Notes under the pieces: generated by a model
Databases searched by the model: none
What the model was told of the DNA's origin: nothing
Seen by the model: the letters and a program-made list of their open reading frames with translations, nothing else
Part shown: positions 8,128 through 17,006 of the stretch, one piece after another
How the letters are laid out: the number at the start of each line of letters is the position of its first letter
How positions within the stretch are numbered: position 1 is the stretch's first letter
Program-made: the position numbers and the translations under genes
Assembly: GCA_963579995.1 (NCBI GenBank)
Contig: CAUZIY010000001.1
Location: forward strand, 1 to 64,000
Reading direction: 5' to 3'
Length of the DNA stretch: 64,000 nt
DNA from: UBA6626 sp963579995
Lineage (GTDB): Bacteria > Planctomycetota > Phycisphaerae > Phycisphaerales > Phycisphaeraceae

Positions 8128-10101
8128 ATGATTCACATTAGCAGCGCAGCAACATCGCGCAGTACCTTTCTGGCAGCAAGCGATACTTTGCTGGGATCGA
8201 TGAACCGAACCCAGTTGGCGCTGTTCAAACTTCAGCAGCAGATTAGTACTGGTCGCCAGATTGACAAGCCTTCTGATGCGCCGGAACGGACTTCAACCAT
8301 ATTGGCGTTGGAAAGCCAGATCAGTGACCGAATCCAGCACGAGAAGAATAGCCAATACGCTTCGGGTTTGCTAGACAACACCGACAAGGCGCTTGGTGAC
8401 GCCACCAATATATTGCGGGATGCCCAAGGGGTTGCAATGAATATGCTCCAGCAAAGAGATGCTAAGGAGCGTGCTGCCCAAGCGACAATTGTTGATGGTC
8501 AGCTACAAGGATTGATGGCCCTGGGCAATCTTCAGTATCAGGGCGTCTCTCTATTTGGAGGAGAAAGCAGCGCTGCGGCCCAACAGCCCGTCTTTGTCGA
8601 ATTCCTGGGCGGTGTGCGATATATTGGTGCGAACTCAAATCTTACGGGCGATGTTGGTGGTCTAACGCCGTTTGAAATCAATAGCAACGGGCAGGAAGCC
8701 TTCGGGGTGTACTCTGGCCGGGTCAAGAGTCAAGTGGACCTTGACCCGCTTGCCACGGGGATGACTCGGATTTCCGATGTGCGTGGCGCGCCGGGTCAGG
8801 GGGTACAACTTGGTTCAGTCGAAGTTATGGTAGATACGACCGTGGTGCCTGTGGATCTGCTTTCTGCAGACAATCTCGGTGATGTGGTTACCCGAATTCA
8901 GCATGCGATTGATAGTGTGGATCCCACTGCGGGCACTTTTGATATTTCGGGTAATGGCTTTCAACTCACGGCGAATACCGGTCACCTGATTACAATTTCA
9001 GATATCAATTCGGGTCAGACATCGGCCGATCTTGGGATCATCATGAACTCGTCCGGGGGAATGGCTTCAGTTGGCCAGGATCTTAGATCTCACCTAACAA
9101 CCCGCAGCGAGCTTTCAGCACTGGGCACTGCCATTGATTTTGAGAGCGGCTTAAATATTTCACAGGGCATGGTGACCAAGGTGGTGGAATTTTCTTCAGC
9201 CATGACCATAGAAGATATGATCAATGAAGTTGCGCGTTTAGATCTTGGTTTGCGGCTTGAAATCAACGAGACACAGACAGGGCTTAACTTGATCAGTGAG
9301 GTTAGTGGGCTGGAACTATCTGTTGGAGAGAATGCCGGTGGCACCACCGCTTCAGATCTTGGCTTGCGGACATTCGGGTATGACACGGCACTGAATGACT
9401 TTCGATTTGGCCTAGGCATCGAGCCCGAGAAAGGCAAGGATGATTTTGCGATTGCGTTGCACAATGGGCGAAGTTTTCAGGTGAATATCGATGGGAGCGC
9501 AAATGTTTCCGACGTGCTGAATGTGATACGGGATTCGGCCTTGGGGGCAGGCCTTGCAGTCGGGGTGCCGGGTGATACCGGGACAGACATCAACATTGGG
9601 CTCGCTTTAGATGGCAACGGCTTTCAGTTTGAGGACGGGACCGTGGGGGCAAATAATTTCCGAATTATGAATTTGGGAACGAGCCTGGTGGCTAGACAAC
9701 TGGGTATTGAAGCCGGTGCGGGTTTGGGGAACCAGATCATTGGTGAAGATATGGCAAAGGTGCAGGTGAAGGGTGCTTTTACTCATTTGATTAATTTGCG
9801 GGATGACTTGGGTAACAACGACGAGTTTGGCATGGGAATTGCTCTTAATGGAATACTAGATGATATCGAGAACACGATTATTGCCCATGCAAATGTCGGA
9901 ATCAGGGCTCAGCAGGTCCAACTGCAACAGGAAAGGTCCCAAGAGTTGAGAATTGCGGAATTACAACTGCTCAGTGAGATTCAGGATACAGATCTGACGG
10001 AGGCAGTCACTCGATTGGTTCAGCTACAGCAGCAGTTGCAGGCAACGTTACAGATTGGCGCGTCCAACATGAGCTTGACCCTATTGGATTTTTTGCGCTA
10101 G
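8128..10101 (+). CDS. flgL: Flagellar hook-associated protein 3 (FlgL), enlarged
   Basis: FlgL is the second hook-filament junction protein. The N-terminal D0/D1 helices (residues about 20-130, with LQQQISTGRQIDKPSDAPE) and C-terminal helices (about 575-650, with AVTRLVQLQQQLQATLQIG) are typical of FlgL/flagellin-like proteins. At 657 residues it is about twice the length of enterobacterial FlgL. The extra mass is a central domain of repeated beta-rich modules, visible as recurring Gly/Asn/Asp-rich segments such as FDISGNGFQLT, LEINETQTGLNLISE and IGLALDGNGFQFEDGT. It could also be called flagellin-like, but the position after flgK favours FlgL. Confidence 0.88.
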   Translation: MIHISSAATSRSTFLAASDTLLGSMNRTQLALFKLQQQISTGRQIDKPSDAPERTSTILALESQISDRIQHEKNSQYASGLLDNTDKALGDATNILRDAQGVAMNMLQQRDAKERAAQATIVDGQLQGLMALGNLQYQGVSLFGGESSAAAQQPVFVEFLGGVRYIGANSNLTGDVGGLTPFEINSNGQEAFGVYSGRVKSQVDLDPLATGMTRISDVRGAPGQGVQLGSVEVMVDTTVVPVDLLSADNLGDVVTRIQHAIDSVDPTAGTFDISGNGFQLTANTGHLITISDINSGQTSADLGIIMNSSGGMASVGQDLRSHLTTRSELSALGTAIDFESGLNISQGMVTKVVEFSSAMTIEDMINEVARLDLGLRLEINETQTGLNLISEVSGLELSVGENAGGTTASDLGLRTFGYDTALNDFRFGLGIEPEKGKDDFAIALHNGRSFQVNIDGSANVSDVLNVIRDSALGAGLAVGVPGDTGTDINIGLALDGNGFQFEDGTVGANNFRIMNLGTSLVARQLGIEAGAGLGNQIIGEDMAKVQVKGAFTHLINLRDDLGNNDEFGMGIALNGILDDIENTIIAHANVGIRAQQVQLQQERSQELRIAELQLLSEIQDTDLTEAVTRLVQLQQQLQATLQIGASNMSLTLLDFLR

Positions 10102-10120
10102 GAAGCGCAGGTATTGCGCG

Positions 10121-10324
10121 GTGATGGCAGCCTACGGCCAGTTTCTATCGCCGCAGAGTGTTGACCACCGGCAGGAAGCCGGAACCATCGAATACCAGCA
10201 ACTTGCGGCACTTAAAATCCGCAGACGCTCAATTGATGGTGAAAATGGATCCAGGATGGATGGCCGGTTAGAGGATTGGCAAGATGCTCATCAACACGAC
10301 ACGGTTTGGAAGAATGGAAATTGA
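10121..10324 (+). CDS. Possible small ORF between flgL and fliW
   Basis: This is a 67-codon open frame starting GTG-ATG with a purine-rich AGGA about 14-17 bases upstream. It overlaps the start of fliW by 41 bases in another frame. The product would be hydrophilic and has no recognised motif. The long overlap argues against a real gene, while the compact operon setting argues for one. It may be only the leader that positions the fliW ribosome site. Confidence 0.2.
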   Translation: MMAAYGQFLSPQSVDHRQEAGTIEYQQLAALKIRRRSIDGENGSRMDGRLEDWQDAHQHDTVWKNGN

Positions 10325-10730
10325 TGACCAGAGGATCATGACTTTTCCCAAGGGTATTCTCGGTTTTTCCCGCGAGAAGCAATACGTTCTGATGGAAGCG
10401 TCGAAAGATAGTTGCTTCTTCTGGCTTCAGGCGATCAATCGTCCGGATCTTGCATTCGTCATCACGGATCCCAGTTTCTTTGTTTCGAGCTACCGAGTGC
10501 CACTTAACAGTGATCAGATGCGAGAACTGGGGATTGAAATCTTAGATGACGCTCAAGTCTTCGTTATTGTAAACAAATATGACAATACCCTGACGGGTAA
10601 TCTCCAGGGTCCGTTGGTGATTAATACCAAAGATCGGCTGGGTGAACAGTTGGTTTTGTCGGACCGGCGATTCACAACACGGATGAATTTGGTCGAGTTA
10701 AGCGTCCCACTGGAAGCGGTGTCTGCCTAG
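10284..10730 (+). CDS. fliW: Flagellar assembly factor FliW
   Basis: FliW binds newly made flagellin and, when free, binds and inhibits the translational repressor CsrA, so flagellin synthesis follows filament assembly. The 148-residue protein has the family signature TTRFGRMEIDDQRIMTFPKG at residues 5-24, followed by ILGF. The core includes FAVITDPSFF-like (here FVITDPSFF) and the ending block GPLVINTKDRLGEQLVLSDR. The start at 10284 keeps this whole N-terminal signature. It lies between flgL and csrA, with flagellin next, so all three partners of the FliW-CsrA-flagellin switch are adjacent. Confidence 0.95.
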   Translation: MLINTTRFGRMEIDDQRIMTFPKGILGFSREKQYVLMEASKDSCFFWLQAINRPDLAFVITDPSFFVSSYRVPLNSDQMRELGIEILDDAQVFVIVNKYDNTLTGNLQGPLVINTKDRLGEQLVLSDRRFTTRMNLVELSVPLEAVSA

Positions 10731-10813
10731 GGTGAGATGCCCTTCGTGTGATCACATGCCTGGCCAGGCAGTAGCACAGGAAGTGCTGCTAGATATCTCC
10801 GGATTTAGGCCCA

Positions 10814-10825
10814 CGGAAGGAGCCG
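10814..10825 (+). promoter_or_regulatory. Short hairpin presenting the csrA ribosome site
   Basis: CGG at 10814-10816 pairs with CCG at 10823-10825, leaving the hexaloop AAGGAG, which is the csrA Shine-Dalgarno, seven bases before the ATG at 10830. The same hexaloop sits in the much stronger flagellin hairpin. A GGA in a hairpin loop is the preferred CsrA target, so autoregulation is possible. The 3-bp stem is weak. Confidence 0.3.
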
Positions 10826-10829
10826 ATTC

Positions 10830-11093
10830 ATGTTGGTGCTTTCACGTCAACGCGACGAAGCGATCGTCATAGGTGACGATATCGAGATCACCATCGTTGA
10901 TATCCGCGGTGACAAGGTTCGCCTGGGTATCAATGCACCTAGGCAAGTGAAGGTTCACCGTAAGGAGGTGTATGAAGCGATCAAGCGGGAAAATACTTCC
11001 GCCAGCCAAGTTGGGCGCAATGTGCTGGATGCTATTGACGAGAACTTGCGAGAAGCAAGGAAAAGTAGCAATGGATACTCGCAGCTTATATGA
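10830..11093 (+). CDS. csrA: Carbon storage/translational regulator CsrA
   Basis: CsrA is a dimeric RNA-binding protein that represses translation by covering ribosome sites with GGA in a hairpin loop. The 87-residue product starts MLVLSRQRDEAIVIGDDIEI, and has GDKVRLGINAPRQVKVHRKE with the RNA-contact arginine at position 44 and Val42. It is longer than the 61-residue enterobacterial protein. A C-terminal extension like this is typical of CsrA proteins that are antagonised by FliW. It sits directly between fliW and flagellin, whose leader carries a textbook CsrA site. Confidence 0.97.
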   Translation: MLVLSRQRDEAIVIGDDIEITIVDIRGDKVRLGINAPRQVKVHRKEVYEAIKRENTSASQVGRNVLDAIDENLREARKSSNGYSQLI

Positions 11094-11196
11094 GCACCTT
11101 GTTTTTTTGTGTTTTTTGCAGATCGCCAACCTGTTTGTCTTGGCGGTCATCAATCAAGGGCCTTCGGGACCTTGCGGAACCTGAAGTCTGCCGGTG

Positions 11197-11223
11197 AAAA
11201 TGAGGGGCGTATCAGGCCGATAG
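11197..11223 (+). promoter_or_regulatory. Candidate sigma-28 (FliA) promoter for flagellin
   Basis: GCCGATAG at 11216-11223 differs from the sigma-28 -10 consensus GCCGATAA at one base. It is preceded, exactly 15 bases upstream, by AAAA at 11197-11200 (consensus TAAA). Transcription would start near 11230 and give a leader of roughly 36 bases that contains the CsrA hairpin. Flagellin genes are classic sigma-28 targets, which supports the reading. Confidence 0.6.
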
Positions 11224-11245
11224 CGGTCATGCCGGTACTTCATGC

Positions 11246-11265
11246 GACAATCAAGGAGGATTGTC
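11246..11265 (+). promoter_or_regulatory. CsrA-binding hairpin sequestering the flagellin Shine-Dalgarno
   Basis: GACAATC (11246-11252) and GATTGTC (11259-11265) form a perfect 7-bp stem around the hexaloop AAGGAG (11253-11258). The loop is the ribosome site, and the ATG follows immediately at 11266. A GGA in a hexaloop on a short stem is the established high-affinity CsrA target. The adjacent fliW and csrA genes supply the other two parts of the switch. Confidence 0.75.
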
Positions 11266-12735
11266 ATGTCACGAATAAATACCAATGTTGCTTCTTTGAT
11301 CGCCCAGAACAATCTGCAGCGGGCCAACCAGGATCTAACGGTCAGCCTGCAGCGGTTGAGTACGGGTCTGGCCATTAGCCGCGGTGCGGATAATCCGGCG
11401 GGCTTGATTGTCTCTGAGCGCCTGCGCACTGAAATTTCCGGCATTACTCAGGCGATTGACAATGCTGAGCGTGCATCAAATGTGATAGCGACGACAGAGG
11501 CGGCTTTAAATGAGGTGTCACATCTACTGACATCGATTAAAGGTCTCGCGGTTGAAGCAGCGAATACAGGGGCCTTTTCAGATGAAGAGGTTGCGGCAAA
11601 TCAGTTGCAGATCGATTCTGCGGTCGAGTCGATTACGCGGATATCCAATGTGACCAGCTTTGCCGGGCTACAGTTGCTCAATGGATCTCTGGATTATCTG
11701 ATCAGTGGCCTGGATGCAGACAGCATTCAGGACGTCAATGTATTTGCCGCCAATTTTGGAACCAATGAGGTCAAGCCAGTAACTGTCGAAGTCCTGAACA
11801 AGGCTCAGAATGCAGTATTGTTCTTGGATGGCAACTTGGCAGAAGCTCCAGGTGAATTGCTGTCGAGTGTGACATTCGAGGTGCAAGGCAACAAAGGCGT
11901 TGAGGCTCTGTCATTCGTCAGTGGAACACATTTGTCCTCGGTCGTATTCGCGATTAATTCTGTTGTGGATGTTACGGGTGTTTCAGCATCGCTTGTTGAC
12001 CATGGTGATCAGACATCTGGCATGTTGCTTTCCAGCCAGGCATTTGGATCTGATGCCTTCGTGAGTGTGCGGAAAATTTCTGGTGGGTCATTCTTCCAAA
12101 TGTTCAAGCATGATCACACATTTGGTTTGAATATCGTTAATCGTGATACCGGCGAAGATGTAGTTGCTTTGATCAATGGCAGTCTTGCTTTGGGGAATGG
12201 TTTGGATGTTAGTCTAAAGTCATCAACACTGGACATTGAAATGTCCCTGACCGAGGCGGCTGGCCTTACGCTTGGCATGCATAGGTTTATGATTACCGGT
12301 GGGGGATCTCTTTTTCAACTTGGTCCACGGGTTAATCCAAATCATCAGGTCGGCTTTGGTATTCCATCAATTGCTGCAACCCATCTGGGGACTGAAGCAA
12401 TTGGTTTTCTTCACTCGATTATGAGTGTTGGCGAGAACAGCCTCGTGAGCGGACGTACTGAACAGGCGTCTCAAATCATTGATACATCGATTGATCAGGT
12501 CGCTATTCTGCGAGGTCGCCTTGGTGCTTTTGAGCGCAATACATTGCAGGCCAGTATCCGAAGCCAGCAGATTGCATTGGAGAATTTGACGTCATCAGAA
12601 AGCCGGATTCGCGATACTGACTTTGCGTTAGAAACTTCACGGTTAACGCGTGCCCAAATTCTGGTTCAGGCGGGGACATCTACCCTGGCACTGGCCAATA
12701 GCACGGCGCAGAATGTACTTGCGTTGTTGCAGTAG
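11266..12735 (+). CDS. fliC: Flagellin
   Basis: This is the filament subunit. The start at 11266 (MSRINTNVASLIAQNNLQ) is preferred over an ATG eight codons earlier because AGGAGG lies immediately upstream and the conserved N-terminus begins here. The 489-residue protein has normal D0/D1 helices at both ends: LQRLSTGLAISRGADNPAGL and LRTEISGITQAI near the start, and ESRIRDTDFALETSRLTRAQ plus a final ANSTAQNVLALLQ at the end. The centre (about 170-390) is a variable beta-rich domain. Transcription is probably from the sigma-28-like promoter at 11197-11223, and translation is controlled by CsrA. Confidence 0.95.
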   Translation: MSRINTNVASLIAQNNLQRANQDLTVSLQRLSTGLAISRGADNPAGLIVSERLRTEISGITQAIDNAERASNVIATTEAALNEVSHLLTSIKGLAVEAANTGAFSDEEVAANQLQIDSAVESITRISNVTSFAGLQLLNGSLDYLISGLDADSIQDVNVFAANFGTNEVKPVTVEVLNKAQNAVLFLDGNLAEAPGELLSSVTFEVQGNKGVEALSFVSGTHLSSVVFAINSVVDVTGVSASLVDHGDQTSGMLLSSQAFGSDAFVSVRKISGGSFFQMFKHDHTFGLNIVNRDTGEDVVALINGSLALGNGLDVSLKSSTLDIEMSLTEAAGLTLGMHRFMITGGGSLFQLGPRVNPNHQVGFGIPSIAATHLGTEAIGFLHSIMSVGENSLVSGRTEQASQIIDTSIDQVAILRGRLGAFERNTLQASIRSQQIALENLTSSESRIRDTDFALETSRLTRAQILVQAGTSTLALANSTAQNVLALLQ

Positions 12736-12937
12736 TGACATGTTCGTTTAGTAAGTTGTCAACGTCCAAACAGTTGTGAACGGTGCCACTTTCTCCCCAT
12801 GAGCTTACGGTGGGATCAGGCTGTCAATACATTGCGTCGTCTCTCGGAAGTGGGATGCTGTCGTCTGTGTAGGTGTTTTGAGTTGGTAGGCGAGTCGGAC
12901 CTTTTGCTGATTGTTGTTGGTTTAGGTGTAGGGTGAT

Positions 12938-13552
12938 CTAGTCTGCGGGTTGGCCCGAGATGGCGGGCAGTCCCAGGAAATTAGCCAGTAATGAGGGGCC
13001 TTCGAGAGTAAGAAAACTTTCAGGATGAAACTGTACCCCTTCCAGAGGTGCATTGCCAAACACCCCCTGCTTTGCCCGAATTGCCATGATCTCCCCCTCT
13101 TTAGTCCAGGCGCTGACTTCAAATTGGTCGTCATCAAATGAGTCCCGGCTGATGACAAGGCTGTGATATCGGGTTGCTATAAATGGATTTGACAGGCCCA
13201 TGAATATCGTTTTGCCATCATGATCAATAGGTGAGGTCTTGCCATGCATGATTCGATCGTTGCGATGGATGGTCATCTCGAAGGAATGCCCTATGCATTG
13301 GTGCCCTAGACATACACCAAGTAGCGGGACCTTTCCCGCGAAGGCTTTGACCACTTCATTTGAGATGCCGGCTTCGGTTGGTGTGCATGGACCTGGTGAG
13401 ATGATGACATGGTCTGGTTGTAATCCAACAGATTGTTCGACGGAAATCTTGTCATTGCGATAAACGTGAAGATCGAGTGACGAATCCATTTCGCCAATTC
13501 TTTGCACGAGGTTGTAGGTAAAGCTGTCGTAGTTGTCGATGAGGAGAATCAT
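12938..13552 (-). CDS. pabA: Anthranilate/aminodeoxychorismate synthase glutamine amidotransferase subunit
   Basis: The 204-residue protein is a class I (triad) glutamine amidotransferase that would supply ammonia to chorismate in tryptophan or folate synthesis. It begins MILLIDNYDSFTYNLVQ. The nucleophile is in LLGVCLGHQCIG (Cys about residue 80) and the His-Glu pair in GVQFHPESFLT near 172-182. The oxyanion loop appears as ISPGPCTP. Sequence alone cannot separate TrpG from PabA, and many bacteria use one protein for both. No component I gene is nearby. It starts 15 bases after leuS ends on the same strand, so the two are probably cotranscribed. Confidence 0.9.
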   Translation of the reverse strand: MILLIDNYDSFTYNLVQRIGEMDSSLDLHVYRNDKISVEQSVGLQPDHVIISPGPCTPTEAGISNEVVKAFAGKVPLLGVCLGHQCIGHSFEMTIHRNDRIMHGKTSPIDHDGKTIFMGLSNPFIATRYHSLVISRDSFDDDQFEVSAWTKEGEIMAIRAKQGVFGNAPLEGVQFHPESFLTLEGPSLLANFLGLPAISGQPAD

Positions 13553-13566
13553 GGATTTGGCCTGGT

Positions 13567-16368
13567 CTAGTTTGCCACCACGTTGATCATTTTACCCTTG
13601 ATTATAATGACCTTGCGGATCGTTTTGCCTTCAATCGCCCGTTGTACCGAATCGTCGTTCAACGCCTGGTGTTCGACTTCCGATGAATCAGCGTCAACGG
13701 GCACCGTCAGTCGTCCGCGCAGTTTCCCATTTACCTGGATTGGGTATTCGACCGAGTCTTCAACGAGTAGTGATGGGTCGAAAGTGGGCCATGATTGATG
13801 GGACAGGGAGCTATCGGCACCCAGTCGTTGCCAAATCTCTTCGCAGATATGCGGAGCTTGTGGGCTCAGCAACAGGACGAGTACTTCAGCGACCTCGCGC
13901 GGAACCTTGGGGAGTGATACCAGGGCATTATTTAGTTCAATCATTGCAGCGATGGCAGTATTAAAACTCATCCGGTCCATGTCATCACTGACCTTCTTGA
14001 TCGTTTGGTGCAGCAACTTTCGGAGCAGTGGGGTGGCAGGTTCATCGCTGACGGCCAGGCTGCCATCACTGTCAACAAGATTACGCCAAAAGCGTTGAAG
14101 AAATCGATGCACGCCCACGATGTCGTGTGTGTGCCATACCTTGGATTGGTCAACGGGTCCAAGGTACATTTCATACAGTCGCAGCGTGTCGCAACCGTAT
14201 TGCCTACAGATTTCGTCTGGCGTTACGGCATTCTTGAGACTCTTCCCCATTTTCCCAAAGTGTCGAACAACTGGTTTATCTTCGTACAGGAAGCCGCCGT
14301 CATTTCTCTGCACCTTACCTGCTGGCACACGGATGCCTCGCTCATCCTCGTAATAATAGGCTTGGATGTAGCCCTGATTGAACAGGCGCCCAAAAGGTTC
14401 AGGTGTGCTGACATAATCCAGATCATAGAGTACCTTGTGCCAGAAGCGGGCATAAAGCAGGTGCAAAACGGCATGCTCTGCGCCGCCAACGTACAGATCG
14501 ACTCCCTGGGGCTGGGGTGTTCCGTCTGCCGCGTCACGATTCATCCAATACTGCTCTTCCTGCTTACCGACAAAACGTTTTTGATTGCGCGAATTAGTAA
14601 ACCGCAGGTAGTACCAGCATGAGCCGGCCCACTGGGGCATCGTGTTTAGCTCGCGTGAATACAAAATGCCATCAATCTCAACGTGTTTCCATGACCCAGG
14701 TGCACGGCCGAGCGGTGGTTGTGGTGGCGCATTGGGATCGTCACTGGCACTGGGACGAAAATCTTCCATTTCCGGAAGCTCAACGGGCAAATCCGATTCG
14801 TCGACTGCCCGGATTTGACCCTCAGGGCCATGGAGGATTGGAAACGGCTCACCCCAATAACGCTGCCGGCTAAACAGCCAGTCGCGGAGCTTGTACTGGA
14901 CTTCCTGCTTGCCCAGACCATGATCGGTCAGCCACTGAATAATGAGTTTCTTGGCCTGTGGTGTTGGCAGACCATTGAGGCTTACACCGTCGTTGGCACT
15001 ATTCACACCAACGCCAGTACCGGAGAAAGCTTCCTGGTCGGTATTGCCCACACCATCGGCGTCGACCACTTTCAGGATTGGCAGGCCAAACGTACATGCA
15101 AAGTCATGATCTCGCTGATCATGTGCGGGTACCGCCATAATTGCACCCGTGCCGTAACCCATCAGGACGTAGTCAGCAATCCAGATCGGAATTTTTTTAT
15201 TATTGACTGGATTGAGGGCATAGGCGCCGGTAAACACGCCGGTCTTTTCTCGATCTTCTGCCATTCGATCCAGTTCGGCGCGCTCCAGGGCTCGCTGCTG
15301 GCACTCTGCAACCTCGGGCTGCTGTTCACTCGTGGTGATCAGATCGACCAGGGGGTGCTCCGGTGCGAGCACCATGTATGTGGCACCAAAAAGCGTGTCC
15401 GGTCTGGTTGTGAAGACACGGATTACATCGTCGCTGTTTGCAAGGGAAAAATCGACCATTGCGCCTTGTGATCGGCCGATCCAATTTCGTTGCATCAATT
15501 TGATGGGTTCGGGCCAGTCTACCAACTCCAGATCTTCGAGCAGTCGATCGTTATATGCGGTAATGCGTAGCATCCATTGACGAAGTGGTCGTTGGTAGAC
15601 AGGGTGGTTGCCGCGTTCGGACCGTCCTTTATTGGTGACTTCCTCGTTGGCAAGCACTGTGCCCAGCGCCGGACACCAGTTGACCGGGACCTCGGCCATG
15701 TAGGCCAGCCGATGTTGATCTAGAAATAACTGTTGATCAGCTCCGGTAAGTTCATGCCAATGACGGACACCGATGGGTGCTCCGGCAAGCACATCTAGTG
15801 ATCGTGCTGGTGATTCGATTAATTCACCTTCAGGGCCAATGTAGAATTTGTGTGATTCAAGCTGTTCAACCAAATCATGAACAGGACGAGCCCTGTTTGA
15901 TGTCGGATCAAACCAACTGTTATAGAGTTTCAGGAAAATCCATTGTGTCCACTTGTAATAGTCTGGATCAGTCGTTGCGAAGCTGCGATCCCAATCGTAA
16001 CTCATGCCCAGCCGTTCCAATTGGCGGGTCATGTTGGCGCAATTTTGCTCGGTGGTGATCCGTGGGTGTACACCGCATTCAACCGCATATTGCTCTGCGG
16101 GCAGGCCAAACGCGTCATAACCCATCGGGTGGAGCACATTAAATCCCCGCATTCTCTTGTGGCGGGCCACAATATCCGTGGCGATGTAGCCGAGTGGATG
16201 GCCAACATGCAGGCCAACGTCAGATGGGTACGGAAAAAAATCAAGGACATAAAACTTGGGCTGTGATGGATCAAAACCATCGTCATGTGGGTTGGTTGCA
16301 CGGAAGGTCTTGTGCTTTTGCCAATAGTCCTGCCATTTTAATTCGATGGCTGCGAAGTCGTAATTCAT
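13567..16368 (-). CDS. leuS: Leucyl-tRNA synthetase
   Basis: LeuRS charges tRNA-Leu in the cytoplasm. The product is 933 residues from the ATG at 16368 (a TTG two codons upstream is also open). The class I HIGH motif is HVGH near residue 54, an editing CP1 domain is present (TTRPDTLFGATYMVLAPEHP), and the C-terminal anticodon-binding and tail domains follow. The second signature reads KMGKS (near residue 706) instead of KMSKS. The same Gly variant with the following LKN is known in actinobacterial LeuRS, so it need not impair function. The preceding gene ends only a dozen bases upstream and pabA follows. Confidence 0.97.
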   Translation of the reverse strand: MNYDFAAIELKWQDYWQKHKTFRATNPHDDGFDPSQPKFYVLDFFPYPSDVGLHVGHPLGYIATDIVARHKRMRGFNVLHPMGYDAFGLPAEQYAVECGVHPRITTEQNCANMTRQLERLGMSYDWDRSFATTDPDYYKWTQWIFLKLYNSWFDPTSNRARPVHDLVEQLESHKFYIGPEGELIESPARSLDVLAGAPIGVRHWHELTGADQQLFLDQHRLAYMAEVPVNWCPALGTVLANEEVTNKGRSERGNHPVYQRPLRQWMLRITAYNDRLLEDLELVDWPEPIKLMQRNWIGRSQGAMVDFSLANSDDVIRVFTTRPDTLFGATYMVLAPEHPLVDLITTSEQQPEVAECQQRALERAELDRMAEDREKTGVFTGAYALNPVNNKKIPIWIADYVLMGYGTGAIMAVPAHDQRDHDFACTFGLPILKVVDADGVGNTDQEAFSGTGVGVNSANDGVSLNGLPTPQAKKLIIQWLTDHGLGKQEVQYKLRDWLFSRQRYWGEPFPILHGPEGQIRAVDESDLPVELPEMEDFRPSASDDPNAPPQPPLGRAPGSWKHVEIDGILYSRELNTMPQWAGSCWYYLRFTNSRNQKRFVGKQEEQYWMNRDAADGTPQPQGVDLYVGGAEHAVLHLLYARFWHKVLYDLDYVSTPEPFGRLFNQGYIQAYYYEDERGIRVPAGKVQRNDGGFLYEDKPVVRHFGKMGKSLKNAVTPDEICRQYGCDTLRLYEMYLGPVDQSKVWHTHDIVGVHRFLQRFWRNLVDSDGSLAVSDEPATPLLRKLLHQTIKKVSDDMDRMSFNTAIAAMIELNNALVSLPKVPREVAEVLVLLLSPQAPHICEEIWQRLGADSSLSHQSWPTFDPSLLVEDSVEYPIQVNGKLRGRLTVPVDADSSEVEHQALNDDSVQRAIEGKTIRKVIIIKGKMINVVAN

Positions 16369-16380
16369 GATCAATTTTGA

Positions 16381-16899
16381 CTAGAAAGTAAACATCAAAC
16401 CTATGTAACCTGTTGCACCGTCCTGGCCTGAATTTTCATCATGGCTGGTGATGTCTACATTGTAGTTTGAAACGATGCGACCACCGATTAGTAATATCGT
16501 TGCATTGGCTGGATCCAAGGCGACTTCATGCCCGGACCGAGGCGGCAAGCTGAAACCTAGATCATCATAAGGAAAGGCCATGACGGTTTGCTGAATCCCA
16601 GGTTTCCTGCAAACCTCCTGGAGATTTTGCGGGCGTGGTTCAGGTCTTGCGGATCTGGACGTTTTAAGGCTTTTGGAGCTTAGGCAACACCGATTACCAG
16701 GATCTGGCCAGATGGGGCGGCCAAGGACAGCCAGATGACTGTTTGCCGCCATTGGCAGTGACACCCCGCCAGGCACTGGCATACATTCTCCTTTGGTGGG
16801 GGCCATGAAAAGATGTAGGCCGAGGATACAGCAGGCAAGTAGCTTTGGCATTGCAGGTATTTGGTTAGTCTCGAATTTGAAAACGGTAGTGGTCGGCAT
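16381..16899 (-). CDS. Hypothetical secreted protein
   Basis: This 172-codon frame ends about 13 bases before leuS. If translation starts at the internal Met17 (codon at 16851), the product begins with a plausible signal peptide (LLACCILGLHLFM, then a small-residue region before CMPVPGG). No domain is recognised. The C-terminal part has a regular strand-like pattern ending with GLMFTF, and a terminal Phe after alternating residues recalls outer-membrane proteins, though the protein is short for a barrel. Cys-rich and Pro-rich stretches in the middle lower confidence that the whole frame is translated. Confidence 0.45.
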   Translation of the reverse strand: MPTTTVFKFETNQIPAMPKLLACCILGLHLFMAPTKGECMPVPGGVSLPMAANSHLAVLGRPIWPDPGNRCCLSSKSLKTSRSARPEPRPQNLQEVCRKPGIQQTVMAFPYDDLGFSLPPRSGHEVALDPANATILLIGGRIVSNYNVDITSHDENSGQDGATGYIGLMFTF

Positions 16900-17006
16900 C
16901 CTATTTTACAACATATGGTGCCTGCAAGTGATTGCCGCGGTGGGACTGTAGTTATCGACACTTTTTCCACCTGGACTGGCCGCCGCAGCTATAGATTGGC
17001 AAAGCG

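Noticed and set aside
16900..17006. Replication origin next to dnaB
   Set aside because: There is only one weak DnaA-box-like sequence and no cluster or AT-rich unwinding element.
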